From Deroplatys truncata (taxonomy: Eukaryota > Arthropoda > Insecta > Mantodea > Mantidae), in assembly GCA_030765065.1 (NCBI GenBank), contig CM060989.1, forward strand, positions 33,037,501 to 33,101,500: a DNA stretch of 64,000 nucleotides, in the 5' to 3' direction. The notes under the pieces were generated by a model. The model was not told the DNA's origin, ran no database searches, and saw only the letters and a list, made by a program, of their open reading frames with translations. A program made the position numbers and the translations under genes. Below are positions 35,666 through 47,110 of the stretch, piece by piece (within the stretch, counting starts at the first letter, position 1; each line of letters begins with the position of its first letter).

Positions 35666-36543
35666 ATGTTGGCGTTGGTTATACGAGATGATTCTGTGAC
35701 AATGTTATAAAGTTTGAAGAAAGTAGTTATTTGCACCAAATTTAAAAATATTTATTATTTAACTTTGTAATTAAACTGTTTCTTTAAGTATTAAATATTT
35801 ATGTTTGCCTCGGCTGCGACAGTATTTATTTTAGAGATGATATCTTGGCAGGACGTGATGCGACAAGAATGTAGGCTTACGTAGATTTTTAAGTTTTAAT
35901 TCACTCCTATTTATTAATCCTTGACACAAATTAAATGGCACTTCACTGATAGCGAGAGCTGTGAGATTCTTTTACCTAATACTTTATTTAATACGTAAAC
36001 CTATTTTTTGTCTCACACGAATACGTATTATATTTCTTGAGGACACTTTTTGCGTCTGGTTAGTAACTCTGTCTGCAGGCAACTGAACTGATTTCAACCA
36101 ACCAAACGTCTAAATTTCTGTATTTCAAGCCTCTGATTGGCTAATCCTACTCCAATAGAATACGTGCATTTAACCAAAGCTTTTTCTGGTTGTTGGCTGG
36201 CTATTTTTATAAACTGCCACTAAAATTACATTATTGTTACTCCAAGAATCACAAGTAGTACTGCTAAACTTTCTTACTCATTATTGACTCAAGGTTACCT
36301 CATTGTTACCTCATTGTTAGCAACCTTTAACTTTTATTCTCACAGCTCCTACATTATTAACTTACGTAATATATTCACATAACATTATTGAACATTTACA
36401 ATAATATAAGCATACGCAATGACTGTTACATACATACATTTTACAAATTATTACATACACATATTGCTTCAAGGAGGGCTGTTATTGAATTTACATATTA
36501 TATAATTTGACTGAAATTATTTAAGAGTTAATAATACTGCCTC
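35666..36543. other. Unassigned AT-rich stretch
   Basis: No recognised feature. Confidence 0.4.
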
Positions 36544-37983
36544 AACTTTTAAGGATGATAGACATTTATGAACAACTTTCATATAGGAACCCATGTCTGG
36601 AAACTTCTCGTTTGACAGGTGGAAGCTTTAGTGTGTTTTGTCAGAATCCTGTCTGTAACAGATTGGTAGAGTGAAGCTTTTCATTCTAAAGTGATTAGAG
36701 GGCTAGTAAATCGTAGTGTCTTCTTTAATGTACGTCAATATATTGCTATAGTGATGTTTACTTGTTGGATGATGGAAATATTCGCATTAAGAGGATTTTA
36801 TGATATAAATTTCATTTGTGGAGAAGCAGGGGTAATGGAATAAAAGCTTCGAAGCGTCAACCATGGCCCTACCATTTTTACCAGACTTCACAGACGTTTG
36901 CATGGAATAGGGAGCGTGCAAACTAACTTAATGAAAATGGTGCAAGAATTCGCAGAACTCCTCAATTCGAGGAACAGGTGCTGGATCTTGTAAGTGAGCA
37001 GCTGTATTTGAGTACCCCAAAGATAATGGGGTACTCTTCACCGTCTTTAATGTGGACAGGTCTACACGAACAATGTCTGAACCCATTTCATGGTCAATTG
37101 GTCCAGACACTTATACCAGCTGATTAACATTCTCGAGTGGAACTGTCAGTGCATTTTGCAGAGGTGTATTCAAGAACCTGATTTTATAAGCACTGTGTTA
37201 TTTTCTGATGAGCTATGCTTCACAAAAGATGGCATACTTAACAACAGGAATAGTCATGTCTGTGCTGAGGAAAATCCACACTCTCACATCAATAGAAACT
37301 ACCAACAGCAATTTTCAATCAACATGTGGGCTGGCGCAGTGCATGCTCACTTGATAGGGCTATATTTCTACTGCCAACTCCTTTAAATGGACAAATTTAC
37401 CACAGCTTTCTTGATATGATTGTAATACCTGAGCTGCTGGAGGATATTCCATATGATCTTTGTCAGCGCTTGTAGTGGCAGCATGATGGTGCACCTGCTC
37501 ACTTCTCCGGAGGTGTCAAAAATCTTACGGCGAGTTGGATCGGAAGAGGTGGTCTAGTTCATTGGCCTGCACGTTCACCTGATTTTGACACCAATAGATT
37601 TTTTTCTTGTGGGATCATCTTAAAGCATGTTTGACATACAGATCGAATTGGAAGAGGACTTAATAGCAAGAATACTAATTACCTGTGACACAGTTAGGAA
37701 CATGCCAGGAATCTCAGAACGAGTGCGACAGTCGATGGTGTGGCTCTGAAATGCTTGCATTGAGGCTAGTGGAGGACATTTTCAACAGTTCTTGTAATGT
37801 GTGTTACTATTTTAATTATATTGTTGTGAGTGTTATGACGTTCAAGTGTGTTCAATAAATAAAAGTTTGTAATAACAATTTTAAAGGCTTAGGTTTATTA
37901 CTGTCTCTATGAAGCATTTCCGGACATGGGTTCCTATATGAAAGTAGTTCATAATTGTCCCCTCTATCATCCCTAAAAGTTTG
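36544..37983 (+). mobile_element. DNA transposon with about 60-bp inverted repeats, broken transposase
   Basis: The left end (from 36544) has GGATGATAGACATTTATGAA and TTTCATATAGGAACCCATGT; the right end carries the complement of both, TTCCTATATGAAAGTAGTTC and CTATCATCCCTAAAAGTTTG. The inside, on +, holds parts of a DDE transposase: QFEEQVLDLVSE, PDFISTVLFSDELCFTKDGI (first Asp), QHDGAPAHFSGGVKN (second) and HWPARSPD (third region). Frames change several times. Related C-termini lie at 41215-41400 and 57967-58494. Confidence 0.85.
36930..37640 (+). pseudogene. Transposase of the 36544 element, broken
   Basis: The longest intact piece is 37090-37386, containing SDELCFTKDGILNNRNSHVC and MWAGAVHAHLIGLYFY, which in this transposase family read 'SDE..F...G..N..N.H.W' and 'WAGIV...LIGP.F'. 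The remaining pieces follow in other frames down to about 37640. No full product is possible. Confidence 0.75.
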
Positions 37984-38225
37984 TAACGTAGTTACCGAAT
38001 TATTCTGTATACGTAATGCCGCGAATTTTCCTGTCCCCATTTACTGTCATTTCATTTTTAAGCCGGTCCTCTTCAGCATTTGGCTTTGGTGCTCCGTCGC
38101 ATGAGGCCTTGAGTTCTAATTCCGCCTCGGGAATGGTTGTTTGTGTCTGTGTAAATGTGTGCGAGTGTGTGGGTAAAAGTAGAAACAGAAAAAGCACCAG
38201 AACCATATGAAAACAAACAAAAAAA

Positions 38226-39049
38226 TCTGATGTGTTACACTCACATGACTTTCTCTACTCTTGTACAAACTATTTTTACAAACGCTTATTCTCCATATGC
38301 TTCATGTTAATCGAGATATCGAGATGTAAATCTTATTGCTAATTTTCTTGTAGATGCAAGGGGAATATGGTAGGTTTTAAGCGCTGGTTGCTATGTGGAG
38401 TATTCCATTCTCTTTGCATTACCAGGACAAAAAAAATGAATAACGAATTTGAGAAAAAGTACAAGTATTGGAAAATTTAAGGGAATAACAAGCAATATCT
38501 CGAAAATGCTTCACTCAACAAAAAAAATGTATATGACATAAATTGTGTATTTTAATGCGATCTACATTTTTGTGTAGTAAAATTTTGTCTATCTCTTATG
38601 ATTTACCAGTTATGCAAAAGTTGTTCACAATGAAGAATACTTTTGGAGACGTTCCCAGAAAATTCGATTTACATTTCATTTGTCATGAAATAATTACAAT
38701 ACCTACATATGATATTTTAATCAAAATCGTTAGAGCCATTTTTGAGAAAATTAACATTTTCGAAAAATGTTCCATGTAAAGGGTAGTCTGGGGTGGGAGC
38801 ATTTTCTTGAAAACCTTCGTGTCGCATCTCTGGAAGATAGTGAATCTAGATATCAAGTTTGGTGTTTATCCGAGTGTTCGTTTCTGAGTTATGCTGTTCA
38901 CAGACACACACACATACGGACATGTTTCCAAAAAAGGCTATTTTTGGATTCAGGGGGACTCAAAACATGTATTTCCGGTCAAATCTCGGTATCGAATTGT
39001 TGGGTGGAATACAATACTTCCCCTACTTACTATACGTAGTAGAGAAAGT
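38226..39049 (-). repeat. R-element copy, minus orientation, P450 intron 3
   Basis: Complete copy from TCTGATGTGTTACACTCACA to CTATACGTAGTAGAGAAAGT, flanked by A7 on the left and A5 on the right. A good reference copy of the family. Confidence 0.92.
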
Positions 39050-39375
39050 AAAAAGAGCCATGTTTTTCATTTATAGAGGGTCAAATCGCATATATGCATA
39101 GTTCGCTTTCACTGCAGTAACCTCGGTATTTCTCTGATAGTGATTAGTGGTGAATGACCCGCTAATTCTAATATAAATTACATTAGATATTCTTATTGAA
39201 TGATTTATTGTCTACTTTGAACTTACATGCAATTTATACAATATTTACAATACAAAGGAGTTACTTATTATTTCTCTTCCTCTTATGTTTAATATTCTGT
39301 AGTGTATATATAATGGAGAAGTATAATCTTGTTACTCTTTTTCCGTATTTTCTCCAATTTGCTTCACATCTCTTA

Positions 39376-39690
39376 TCACCACTGTAACCTAATTTTTCCT
39401 AAATATTTTCCTGCTTTCTCCATATATTCATTTGATCTTGTATTAAAAATCTTCGTAATGTTTAGCTCTATTTTGCATTTCTCGAGCATTAAATTCTCTC
39501 TTCCTTTAACCCTGTCCTCGCATTTTAGAATATAATGCCAATTGCCATGTAATGCATTACATTTAGTACATCTCTCCTCCCTTCTTCTCCCTGTTAGACC
39601 ACTTAAATTCATTACACCTGTCCTCGCCCATGAATACGTCATTCTGGCCTGTAGATATTCTTATTAGGCCACTGAAATACCTACCGGAAA
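39376..39690 (-). pseudogene. LINE 3' end fragment, minus strand
   Basis: The minus frame reads RREERCTKCNALHGNWHYIL followed by KCEDR. The spacing C-x2-C-x8-H-x4-C is the zinc-knuckle-like end seen in many insect LINE polymerases. The reverse transcriptase part is missing, as expected for a 5'-truncated LINE. Family not determined. Confidence 0.6.
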
Positions 39691-40078
39691 ATTCACGCTT
39701 GAACAAAGAATCTTTACGTACTACATGTACGTAAAAGCCGAATAATGTAAATAGGTGTATAGACAACTTGAGGAGAAATTCCTGGTATTCCAGTTACAGG
39801 TAGAGAAACTGTTAGTTGTCTGGTTAATACGTTTAGGACAACATCCTCTTGACGAGGAGGAAAGCCGGGAATGCCCCAGTACAGATGGACACCACTTTCT
39901 ACATCACTTATAACAAAGTTAATACTCATTATAGTGCATGTTAATTAATATTACTCATGAGGATGTAACGCTAGAGTTTTAGAATGGAAACCCCTCCAGT
40001 ATAATAGGGTTTGCAGAGCACGCATACGCGCGATCCGTGGTCCAAAAATATAAGTAGTGCACTGTATACGAGGTGTGA

Positions 40079-40992
40079 TCAAAACGTTTCCGGAATGGCT
40101 TCACAACAATGCTGACGCTGAGAATGTTTTAATTCTTACCCAAACTGTACATGCAGCATTCCTTCCCGATTAAAATGAGAGCTCACGTGACGTCCTGTGA
40201 CCATGCAGTTACGAGGTAGACGCTCTGAAGTGAACACGTGTTTTGCACCTACTACGATTTTTCCGCGTAGCAAAAATGTCAGATTACGAAGAACAAATAA
40301 CAGACATCAAATTTTGCCTTAAACTCGGTAAAACTGCAATAGAAGTCTATGAAATGTTAAGAGCAGCTTATGGGGAGGAAGTTATGGGCAAATCTCAAGC
40401 ATTTGAGTGGTTTTCGAAATTTAAAAGTGGCGTGACATCAGTTAAAGATGCAGATCGTTCGGGGCGACCCTGTTCCAGCAAAATTGATGAAAATATCAAT
40501 CAGGTGAGGGAAATGGTCTTAAATGATAGGCGCATTACAATAAGAGAACTTTCTGACTCATTCTGACTCCTTTTGAAGTGTTCAAAGCATTTTGAAAGAC
40601 AATTTGGACATGTTCCTGAATCATGACAATGCGCCGCGCACAAATCCCTTTCTGTTAGCCAATTTTTGGGAAAAAAAATAGGATGAATACTGTTCCCCAT
40701 CCCGTCTATTCTCCAGATTTGGCATCAGCGGACTTTTTTCTTTTCCCGCGACTTAAAATGCGGCTCCGAGGACACCATTTTGAGGACACTGATGTCATCC
40801 ACTGCGAATCGCAGAAGGCTCTGAACATGAAAGAACAGGACTTCCAGGGGTGCTCCAGCAGTGGCAGAAGCGCTGGGACAAGTGTATCAACTCTCAAGAA
40901 GACCACTTCGAGGGTGACAGTGCAGATTAGACAAAACAAACTGTTGTGTAGTATTTATGACATCATTCCGGAAACTTTCTGATCACACCTCG
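40079..40992 (+). mobile_element. Mariner-type element, 914 bp deletion derivative
   Basis: TA flanks (40077-40078, 40993-40994) and inverted repeats beginning CGAGGTGTGATCAAAACGTT (left) and CGAGGTGTGATCAGAAAGTT (right complement). The ORF 40276-40566 encodes the whole HTH region (MSDYEEQITDIKFCLKLGKT, DADRSGRPCSSKIDENINQV). It then jumps to the second and third catalytic Asp (LNHDNAPRTN, VYSPDLASADFFLFPRLK), so about 120-130 residues with the first Asp are deleted. Confidence 0.88.
40276..40566 (+). pseudogene. Mariner transposase N-terminal DNA-binding fragment
   Basis: 97 codons open from MSDYEEQ to RELSDSF. Paired helix-turn-helix of a mariner-type transposase with the GRP linker (SGRPCSS) near residue 66. 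It lacks the catalytic core. If made, it could still bind the inverted repeats. Confidence 0.75.
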
Positions 40993-41059
40993 TATATACA
41001 GGGTACTCATAAAGTCCCAATACGTTTTCACGTTCCTAGTCTACTACAACACAATAAAC

Positions 41060-41460
41060 ATTACAAAGGGAGAGTCAAAAAGCTACGAACCGGCTGCGCG
41101 TGTTTTTCCTGCCCGCGTCCTCGGCTGCCGCCTGCCGCTATCATTAGAAAGGCGCGGATGAAACCATACATTGGTAAAACTACTTTTAAAGGCTTTACTT
41201 ACCAGCTTTATGAAAGGAGATGCTGAAACTGGCCACCGTCCTTGTCCATACATTTTTGGCACCTCTTTAGGAATCTATCCATCACTCGTCGTTCACGTTG
41301 AGAAATGCTGGCAATTTCCTGGCGGATATTTAGTTTTAATTCTTCCAGGATGTGTGTACTTGTATTGTACACTTTGTTTTAAGTTATCCCAGAGACTTCA
41401 TGGAATGTTGTACGGCCTGGAACTTTTACACCTTTAAATATTTCTGCAAATCGTACTTTC
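41060..41460 (-). pseudogene. DDE transposase C-terminal fragment, minus strand
   Basis: On the minus strand, 41410-41215 contains LEELKLNIRQEIASISQRER, RFLKRCQKCMDKDGG and QFQHL, the C-terminal pattern of the family seen at 36544 and 57967. AGAGTCAAAAAGCTACGAAC near 41071 may be its terminus. Confidence 0.65.
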
Positions 41461-41639
41461 ACTTTGCAAGCTGAGTTAACACATACGAATAATAAATAAA
41501 TACACGCTGTGTAGTAGAAAACATATACTCAGCCATAATATACTTTGTGACTAAGTACAGGACAAAATAATAAATAACTCATAATAACTAAACTACATCA
41601 CATCACGTTAACTCAATACTGCACTTCACACTGCAGAGC

Positions 41640-42163
41640 AAAACCACGTCAACAGCGTGACTTTGCTTATAGCAGCAGTGTGTTATCATGTTTCCACAAT
41701 CGTGATATAACGCCGCAAAAAACTCATTTGAGTTTCGCCGGAACATGTTCAAACATCCCTGTGAAATGGTTACACGATCCCGCTTGTTCTCAACTGTGAG
41801 TATTCGTGGCACCCATCTTGTTGACAACTTTATCATACCCAAAAATTCGTACAGAATGTTATACACCCGATCACTCGAGATGTTTACGGTCTTGGCTATC
41901 TCACGGATTTTCACTCGGCGGTCTTCCAACACAATATCGTGAACTTTGTTTACTGTTTCTTCTGTTGTGATCTCAACCGGCCGCCCTGTGCGCACAGCAT
42001 CTCTTGTGCTCGAACGGCCACATCGAAATTCTGTGAGCCATGCCATGTGATGTAGCAGAGTCCCCATAATACTTGTTCAGCTCTTCTTCCGTTTACTTCA
42101 CCGTCTTACCACGCAAGAAGTAGTGCTTTATCAGAACACGAAATTCACTTTTCTCCATTTACT
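41640..42163 (-). pseudogene. Mariner transposase N-terminal half, minus strand
   Basis: Starts MEKSEFRVLIKHYFLRGKTV at about 42160, has an in-frame TAA soon after, then a frame change into the 154-codon frame 42067-41603 with TGRPVEITTEETVNKVHDIV, RREIAK-type helix and LSTRWVPRILTVENK, as in mariner. After NMFRRNSNEFFAALYHDCGN the similarity ends. Catalytic domain absent. Confidence 0.78.
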
Positions 42164-42420
42164 ACGAAGCAACACACATCTGCTTATTTTAGACGCTCTC
42201 AACAATGTTCTAAGAAACAAACAACGATGAATTTTTGCGATTATACCCAGAATAGATTTAAGACTTGGGTGCAAACAAGAAACGTGATCAGAATATGTTA
42301 TACATAAGAACAGCTCTTCCGAAACTTACCTTTCAGTTGTGCTGGTAGATACCTTAACAGATGTTACATAAATGTTGCAATGTCGCCAAGGAAACGTCAC
42401 CTACTTGTTTTCCTCAGCAG

Positions 42421-42687
42421 GTGGAGTATGTACAGTGGGTCAGAGGACAAGAGAAGTGTCTGTTGGAATTGCTCCTCGAGGACAACGGACAGTCCCCTCG
42501 GGCGGAGCTCTGCGAGTTACTTGCTTCTGGTACGGAGGTGGTAGCCCTTGCAGTGTGCTACACTCTCGCTCTTCTGGCCGAGCATCCCCAGGTCCAGCAA
42601 CGTGTCGCCGTCGAGCAAGAGCGTGTCTGCGTGTCCGACAAGCACGCCACAGCTGAGGATCTGGCTATTATGATCTACCTTGATCAG
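42421..42687 (+). CDS. P450 exon 4: I-helix to K-helix approach
   Basis: Residues 263-351, phase 0 at both ends. It contains CLLELLLEDNGQ (like the family's FLDLLL), the I-helix LLASGTEVVALAV, then LLAEHPQVQQRV (very typical 'LGxHPEVQxKV') and TAEDLAIMIYLDQ (like 'TxEDLxxMxYLxxV'). The oxygen-activating Thr of (A/G)Gx(D/E)T(T/S) is Val302 and the next position is Val303; E301 is kept. The acceptor is a tandem TCAGCAG, so the exon could also start at 42418 and gain one Gln. The donor is TCAG|GTAATG at 42688. Confidence 0.86.
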
Positions 42688-43240
42688 GTAATGCACATAA
42701 CTTCTTATTTCGTAAGTGGATAATGGAAAAATGTAATTCCTAATTTTTTGCCGTGAATTATATAGAGAAGATGAAACCATTTTGCGATAATCTTTTCTCT
42801 GAGTAACCAAGATGCACAACCCTCTGTACAGTATTCAGTATAGAATAATTTAAGATCTGAATTTACAACTACTTACCTTGCTGTGCTGATATTAGCCTAC
42901 ATCACAGTCCGTAACACCTGCTCACTTCTCTTCCAGGAAGGGAATGTATCCAAATAGCTGTCTTGCTTATCGGCTCAACACGCCAAGTAGTAACAAATGA
43001 AATATAGGGAGTAAAGCTAACGTCTCATTTACGAACGTATTAAGAGGTCTCACTTATGTCAGCTATGGATGCCAAATTATTTCATGATTTGTTTTCTACA
43101 ATTTGCAATGTGGGATTCGATAAAATGCTTAAAATGTAATTTCAGCTCATAAATAATCTTAATATGACACTCGTGAGTGCGACAAACATTCATTCATGCC
43201 ATAATTAACAAGGTTATCCACTTGTTGCATAAATACCTAT
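42688..43240. other. Start of P450 intron 4, unassigned
   Basis: No recognised feature up to the Tc1 element. Confidence 0.4.
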
Positions 43241-43242
43241 TA

Positions 43243-44464
43243 CACTATGTGATCAAAAGTATCCGGACACCCCACAAAACTACGTTTTTCATCTTAGGTG
43301 CATTGTGGTGCCACCTACTGCCTGGTACTCATTATCCGCGACCTCAGTAGTCATTAGACATCGTGAAACAGCAGAATGGGACGCTCCAAGGAACTCACGA
43401 ACTTCGAAAGTGGTCAGGTGATTGGGTGTCACTTGTGTCAGAAGTCTGTACGCGAGATTTCTATACTCCTAAACATCCCTAGGTCCACTGTTTCTAATGA
43501 GATAGTGAAGTGGAAACGTGTACAGGCCGACCTCGTCTGTTGACTGACAGAGACCGCCGACATTTGAAGAGGATCGTAAAGAGTAATAGGCGGACCTCTA
43601 TCCAGACCATCACACAGGAATTCCAAACTGCATCAGGATCCACTCCAAGTACTATAACAGTTAGGCGTGAGGTGAGAAACTTTGGATTCCACGGTCGAGC
43701 GGCTGCTCATAAGGCACACAACACGCAGGAAAATGCCAAACGACGCCTCGCTTGGTGTAAAGAGCGTCAACATTACACGATTGAACAGTGGCAAAACGTT
43801 GTGTGGAGTGACGAATCACGGTACACAATGTGGCGATCCGATGGCAGGGTGTGTATATGGCGAATGCCCGGTGAACGTCATCTGCCAGCGTGAGTAGCGC
43901 CAACAGTTAAATTCGGAGGTGGTGGTGTTATGGTGTGGTCGTGTTTTTTCTGGAGGGGGCTTGCACCCCTTGTTGTTTTGCGTTGCACGATCACAGCGCA
44001 CACCTACATTGATATTTTAAGCATCTTGTTGCTTCCCACTGTTGAAGAGCAATTCGGGGATGGCGATTGCATCTTTCAACACGATCGAGCACCTGTTCAT
44101 ACTGCACGGGCTGTGGCGGAGTGGTTACACGACAATAACATCCTTGTAATGGACTGGCCTGCACAGAGTCCTGACTTGAATCCTATAGAACACCTTTGGG
44201 ATGTTTTGGAACGCCGACTTCGTGCCAGGCCTCACCGACCTACATCGATATCTCTCCTCAGTTCCGCACTCCGTGACGAATGGGCTGTCATTCCCCAAGA
44301 AACCTTCTAGTACCTGATTGAAAGTATGCCTGCGAGAGTGAACGCTGTCATCAAGGCTAAGGGTGGCCCAACACCATATTGACTTCCAGCATTACCGATG
44401 GAGTGTGCCACGAACTTGTACGTCATTTTCAACCAGGTGTCCGGATACTTTTGATCATGTAGTG
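43243..44464 (+). mobile_element. Tc1 element, full length, TA duplication
   Basis: 1222 bp bounded by TA (43241-43242, 44465-44466), with inverted repeats CACTATGTGATCAAAAGTAT and CACTACATGATCAAAAGTAT (complement) continuing CCGGACACC on both ends. Confidence 0.94.
43376..44380 (+). pseudogene. Tc1 transposase (DD34E), three defects
   Basis: Starts MGRSKELTNFESGQVIG (43376) and reads through the first HTH to SNEIVKWKRV, where one frameshift near 43515 moves it to the frame of 43510-43893 (CTGRPRLLTDRDRR, WSDESRYTMWRSDG with the first Asp). A TGA at 43891-43893 and a TAG at 44308-44310 interrupt the rest. FQHDRAPVHTA (second Asp) and SPDLNPIEHLWDV (Glu) are intact with 34 residues between. 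The end is AKGGPTPY. Few defects, so fairly young. Confidence 0.92.
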
Positions 44465-44466
44465 TA

Positions 44467-45225
44467 TGTGTAAGCATTTAATAATGGATACTTATCCATC
44501 ATGACCACGGTAATACGTAAATGAATACACTAACATGTTATGCTTAATATTCAAAACGACTCCTGAAGAATTATTGCTATTATCATTATTATTGAATACG
44601 TTTATAACACATTAAAATGAGGTACACCATATGATTATTGTAAGCAGAATTTCATCTGCATTCGATTATTAATTACATTAACATCACATTGAGTACTTCA
44701 ATATGGGATGACTAAGTAGAATTTTACTAACAATTCTGAATTATTCTGAATCATTATTCAGAACGAATTAGCCGATTTTTCTTTATTCCAGATAAACTAT
44801 AACATTCTATTGTTATCGTAAACAAATTACATTAGTTCTTTTGCTTCTAGATGAACGTATTATTATCGATGGAATAATAACTATCAACTATGCTTTGCTT
44901 TACACTGAATTGCAGAGCAACACAATTTTTACCGAATGATGATGCTGTAATTTAATAACCAACAATCGTATCAGGAGCGTAGTTAAGGTAACTAGCCCTT
45001 ATTAAATGGTAGAGGATAAAATATTGTATGCAGCTATCGGGATACGCATAATTATCGCTCTCATGTAATTACAAAACTCGGCTTACGCCTCTTTCTTGCA
45101 AAACACATCGAGCAGTAATGATGCTTTTATCCCACCAGTTCCAATGATAACTATTATACACGAATCAAAGGAGCCGAATGAGGAACACGAGAGTCCGTGG
45201 CTTCATCTTAACGGTTTCACTATCT
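44467..45225. other. AT-rich unassigned stretch
   Basis: No recognised feature. Confidence 0.4.
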
Positions 45226-45365
45226 CTGTGGTCCAGTGATAAGTATGCTCGCCCATATCCGGATGTTTGGGGTTCGGTTCGAGGCTAAGCGATGGGAATA
45301 TTTATTTAGACAGAGTTATTTCCTATCCTCCGTAGTGTTTGGAAGTACAGGTCGCCGCAGTTACA
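45226..45365 (+). repeat. SINE family C-like, plus strand
   Basis: CTCTGTGGTCCAGTGATAAG (like the head at 3518) and a degenerate B box GGGGTTCGGTTCGAG, then TATTTCCTATCCTCC and TTTGGAAGTACAGG from the family C body. Old copy. Confidence 0.55.
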
Positions 45366-45444
45366 ATGATAAAAAGCACATACCTTATCATAAGAGATGA
45401 TGGAAATGTTGGCCTCTATCCACACATTTCTGGCATGGTTTCAG

Positions 45445-45668
45445 GAAATTCCCGGCGGAGAGAGTTGGATTTTTTTCGGGCGTAAAAATCATAAGCATGG
45501 TTCCTTCGGAAGGGAAGTAAAGGTGTATCGTATATTTACGGTACGTAAAAGAACCTCAAGCCTGTTAAAGAGGCCTCCTAGCAAACTTTCTGGTTTTTCA
45601 TGTCCAAAATAGAATAGGACGCTAAAAACCATAGTAGTTAAAGAACGTCCACAAATAAAAAAAAAAGT
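45445..45668 (+). repeat. SINE family B, 5'-truncated
   Basis: CCCGGCGGAGAGAGTTGGAT, GGTTCCTTCGGAAGGGAAGT and an A-rich end at 45656-45668. The head upstream of the B box is missing. Confidence 0.75.
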
Positions 45669-45837
45669 TTCAGGAAATTTTCATTTAGTGAATTTCTCGC
45701 GCATTTTAATATGAGTATGTTATTAAACATTGCTACATACTGTACTGTAATAGAATAAGGAACAACTTATAGATAGTTACGTTTTAATGTGACTTCGGTG
45801 TACGTACCAAACCAAATAATTAAATGTCTTGCTTTTT

Positions 45838-46677
45838 ACTTTCTCTACTACGTATAGTAAGTAGGGGAAGTATTGCATTCCACCCAAAAATTCGATACCG
45901 AGATTTCACGGGAAATACATGTTTTGAGGCCCATGAAACCAAAAAAGCATGTGTGCGTGTGCGCGCGCGCGTGTGTGTGAGAACAGCAAGCTCAAAAACG
46001 AACGGTTAGATAAACACCAAACTTGGTATTTAGGTTCAGTATCTTCCAGAGATGCGACACGAAGCTTTTCAAGAAAATCCCCACACCCCAGACTACCCTT
46101 TACATGGTACATTTTTCAAAAATTTTAGTTTTCTTAAAAATGGCTCCAACGATTTTGATTAAAATATCATATGTTTAAGATATTTTCATGACAAATAAAA
46201 TGTATATATAAAATTTTCTGGGAATGTCTCCAAAAGTATTCTTCATTGTGAGCGACTTTTGCATAACTGGTAAACCATAAGAGATAGACAAACGTTTACT
46301 ACACAAAAAATGTAGATCGCGTTAAAATACACAATTTATGTCATATACATTTTTTTGTTGGGTGAACCATTTTCGAGATATTGCTTGTTATTCTCTTAAA
46401 TTTTCCAATACTTATACTTTTTCACAAATAGAAATTCGTTATTCATTTTTTTTGGCCTGGTAATGCAAACAGAATGGAATACTCCTATTAGCAACCAGCT
46501 CTTAAAATATTTGACTATTGCTTAAAGCCTACCAATTCCCCTTGCATCTACAAGAAAATTTGCAATAAGATTAACATCTCGATATCTCGATTGACATGAA
46601 GCATATGGAGAATAAGCGTTTGTAAAAATAGTTTGTACAAGAGTGGAGAAAGTCATATGAGTGTAACACATCAGATT
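45838..46677 (+). repeat. R-element copy with GC-alternating tract, P450 intron 4
   Basis: Complete copy from ACTTTCTCTACTACGTATAG to CACATCAGA. At the usual GT position it has GTGTGCGTGTGCGCGCGCGC followed by GTGTGTGTGAG, an unusual CG-containing variant. Confidence 0.92.
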
Positions 46678-46905
46678 TTTTTCTACACACAGCTTCTTCC
46701 TCTAAAAATAAAATCCACACACAAACAGACAGCGCTTAGACCAAAAATTTGCAAAAACAATTTAAATTAACAGTTAACTGCATATGCAAGACATAATAAT
46801 ACATAATAATTAAATGCTGGTATAATTAGCTTAATATAACTATAACTAATCTAACATAAATACTAGTATAATTAATATAATAGAATTGATATTATAATCA
46901 GTGCA

Positions 46906-47105
46906 TCAGTTGGTGATTAAATGCTCGGCGTGCAAAGTTTGAACACCTGCGAATATAAAAACAGGGATCAACGTAACAAATGCAACATAACCAATATTCC
47001 CAATACATGTACCAGGTGCGTATTTGCGGAAGTATTGTTGGTTATGAATGGAACCTAATAACCGAATATCACCAGATTTTAGTGACTTATCAAATAAGAC
47101 TGTAA
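46906..47105 (-). pseudogene. Unidentified protein fragment, cut by an R element
   Basis: About 65 codons on the minus strand, from the junction with the R element at about 47105 to the stop at 46906. The composition is protein-like (SGDIRLLGSIHNQQYFRKYA, then GNIGYVAFVTLIPVFIFAG, a likely membrane segment). I do not recognise the family; it could be an exon, a remnant of a captured gene, or chance. Confidence 0.35.
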
Positions 47106-47110
47106 AAGAA

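Noticed and set aside
45952..45980. Z-DNA-forming regulatory element (GCGCGC alternation)
   Set aside because: It is a variant of the R element's internal GT tract; no separate evidence for regulation.
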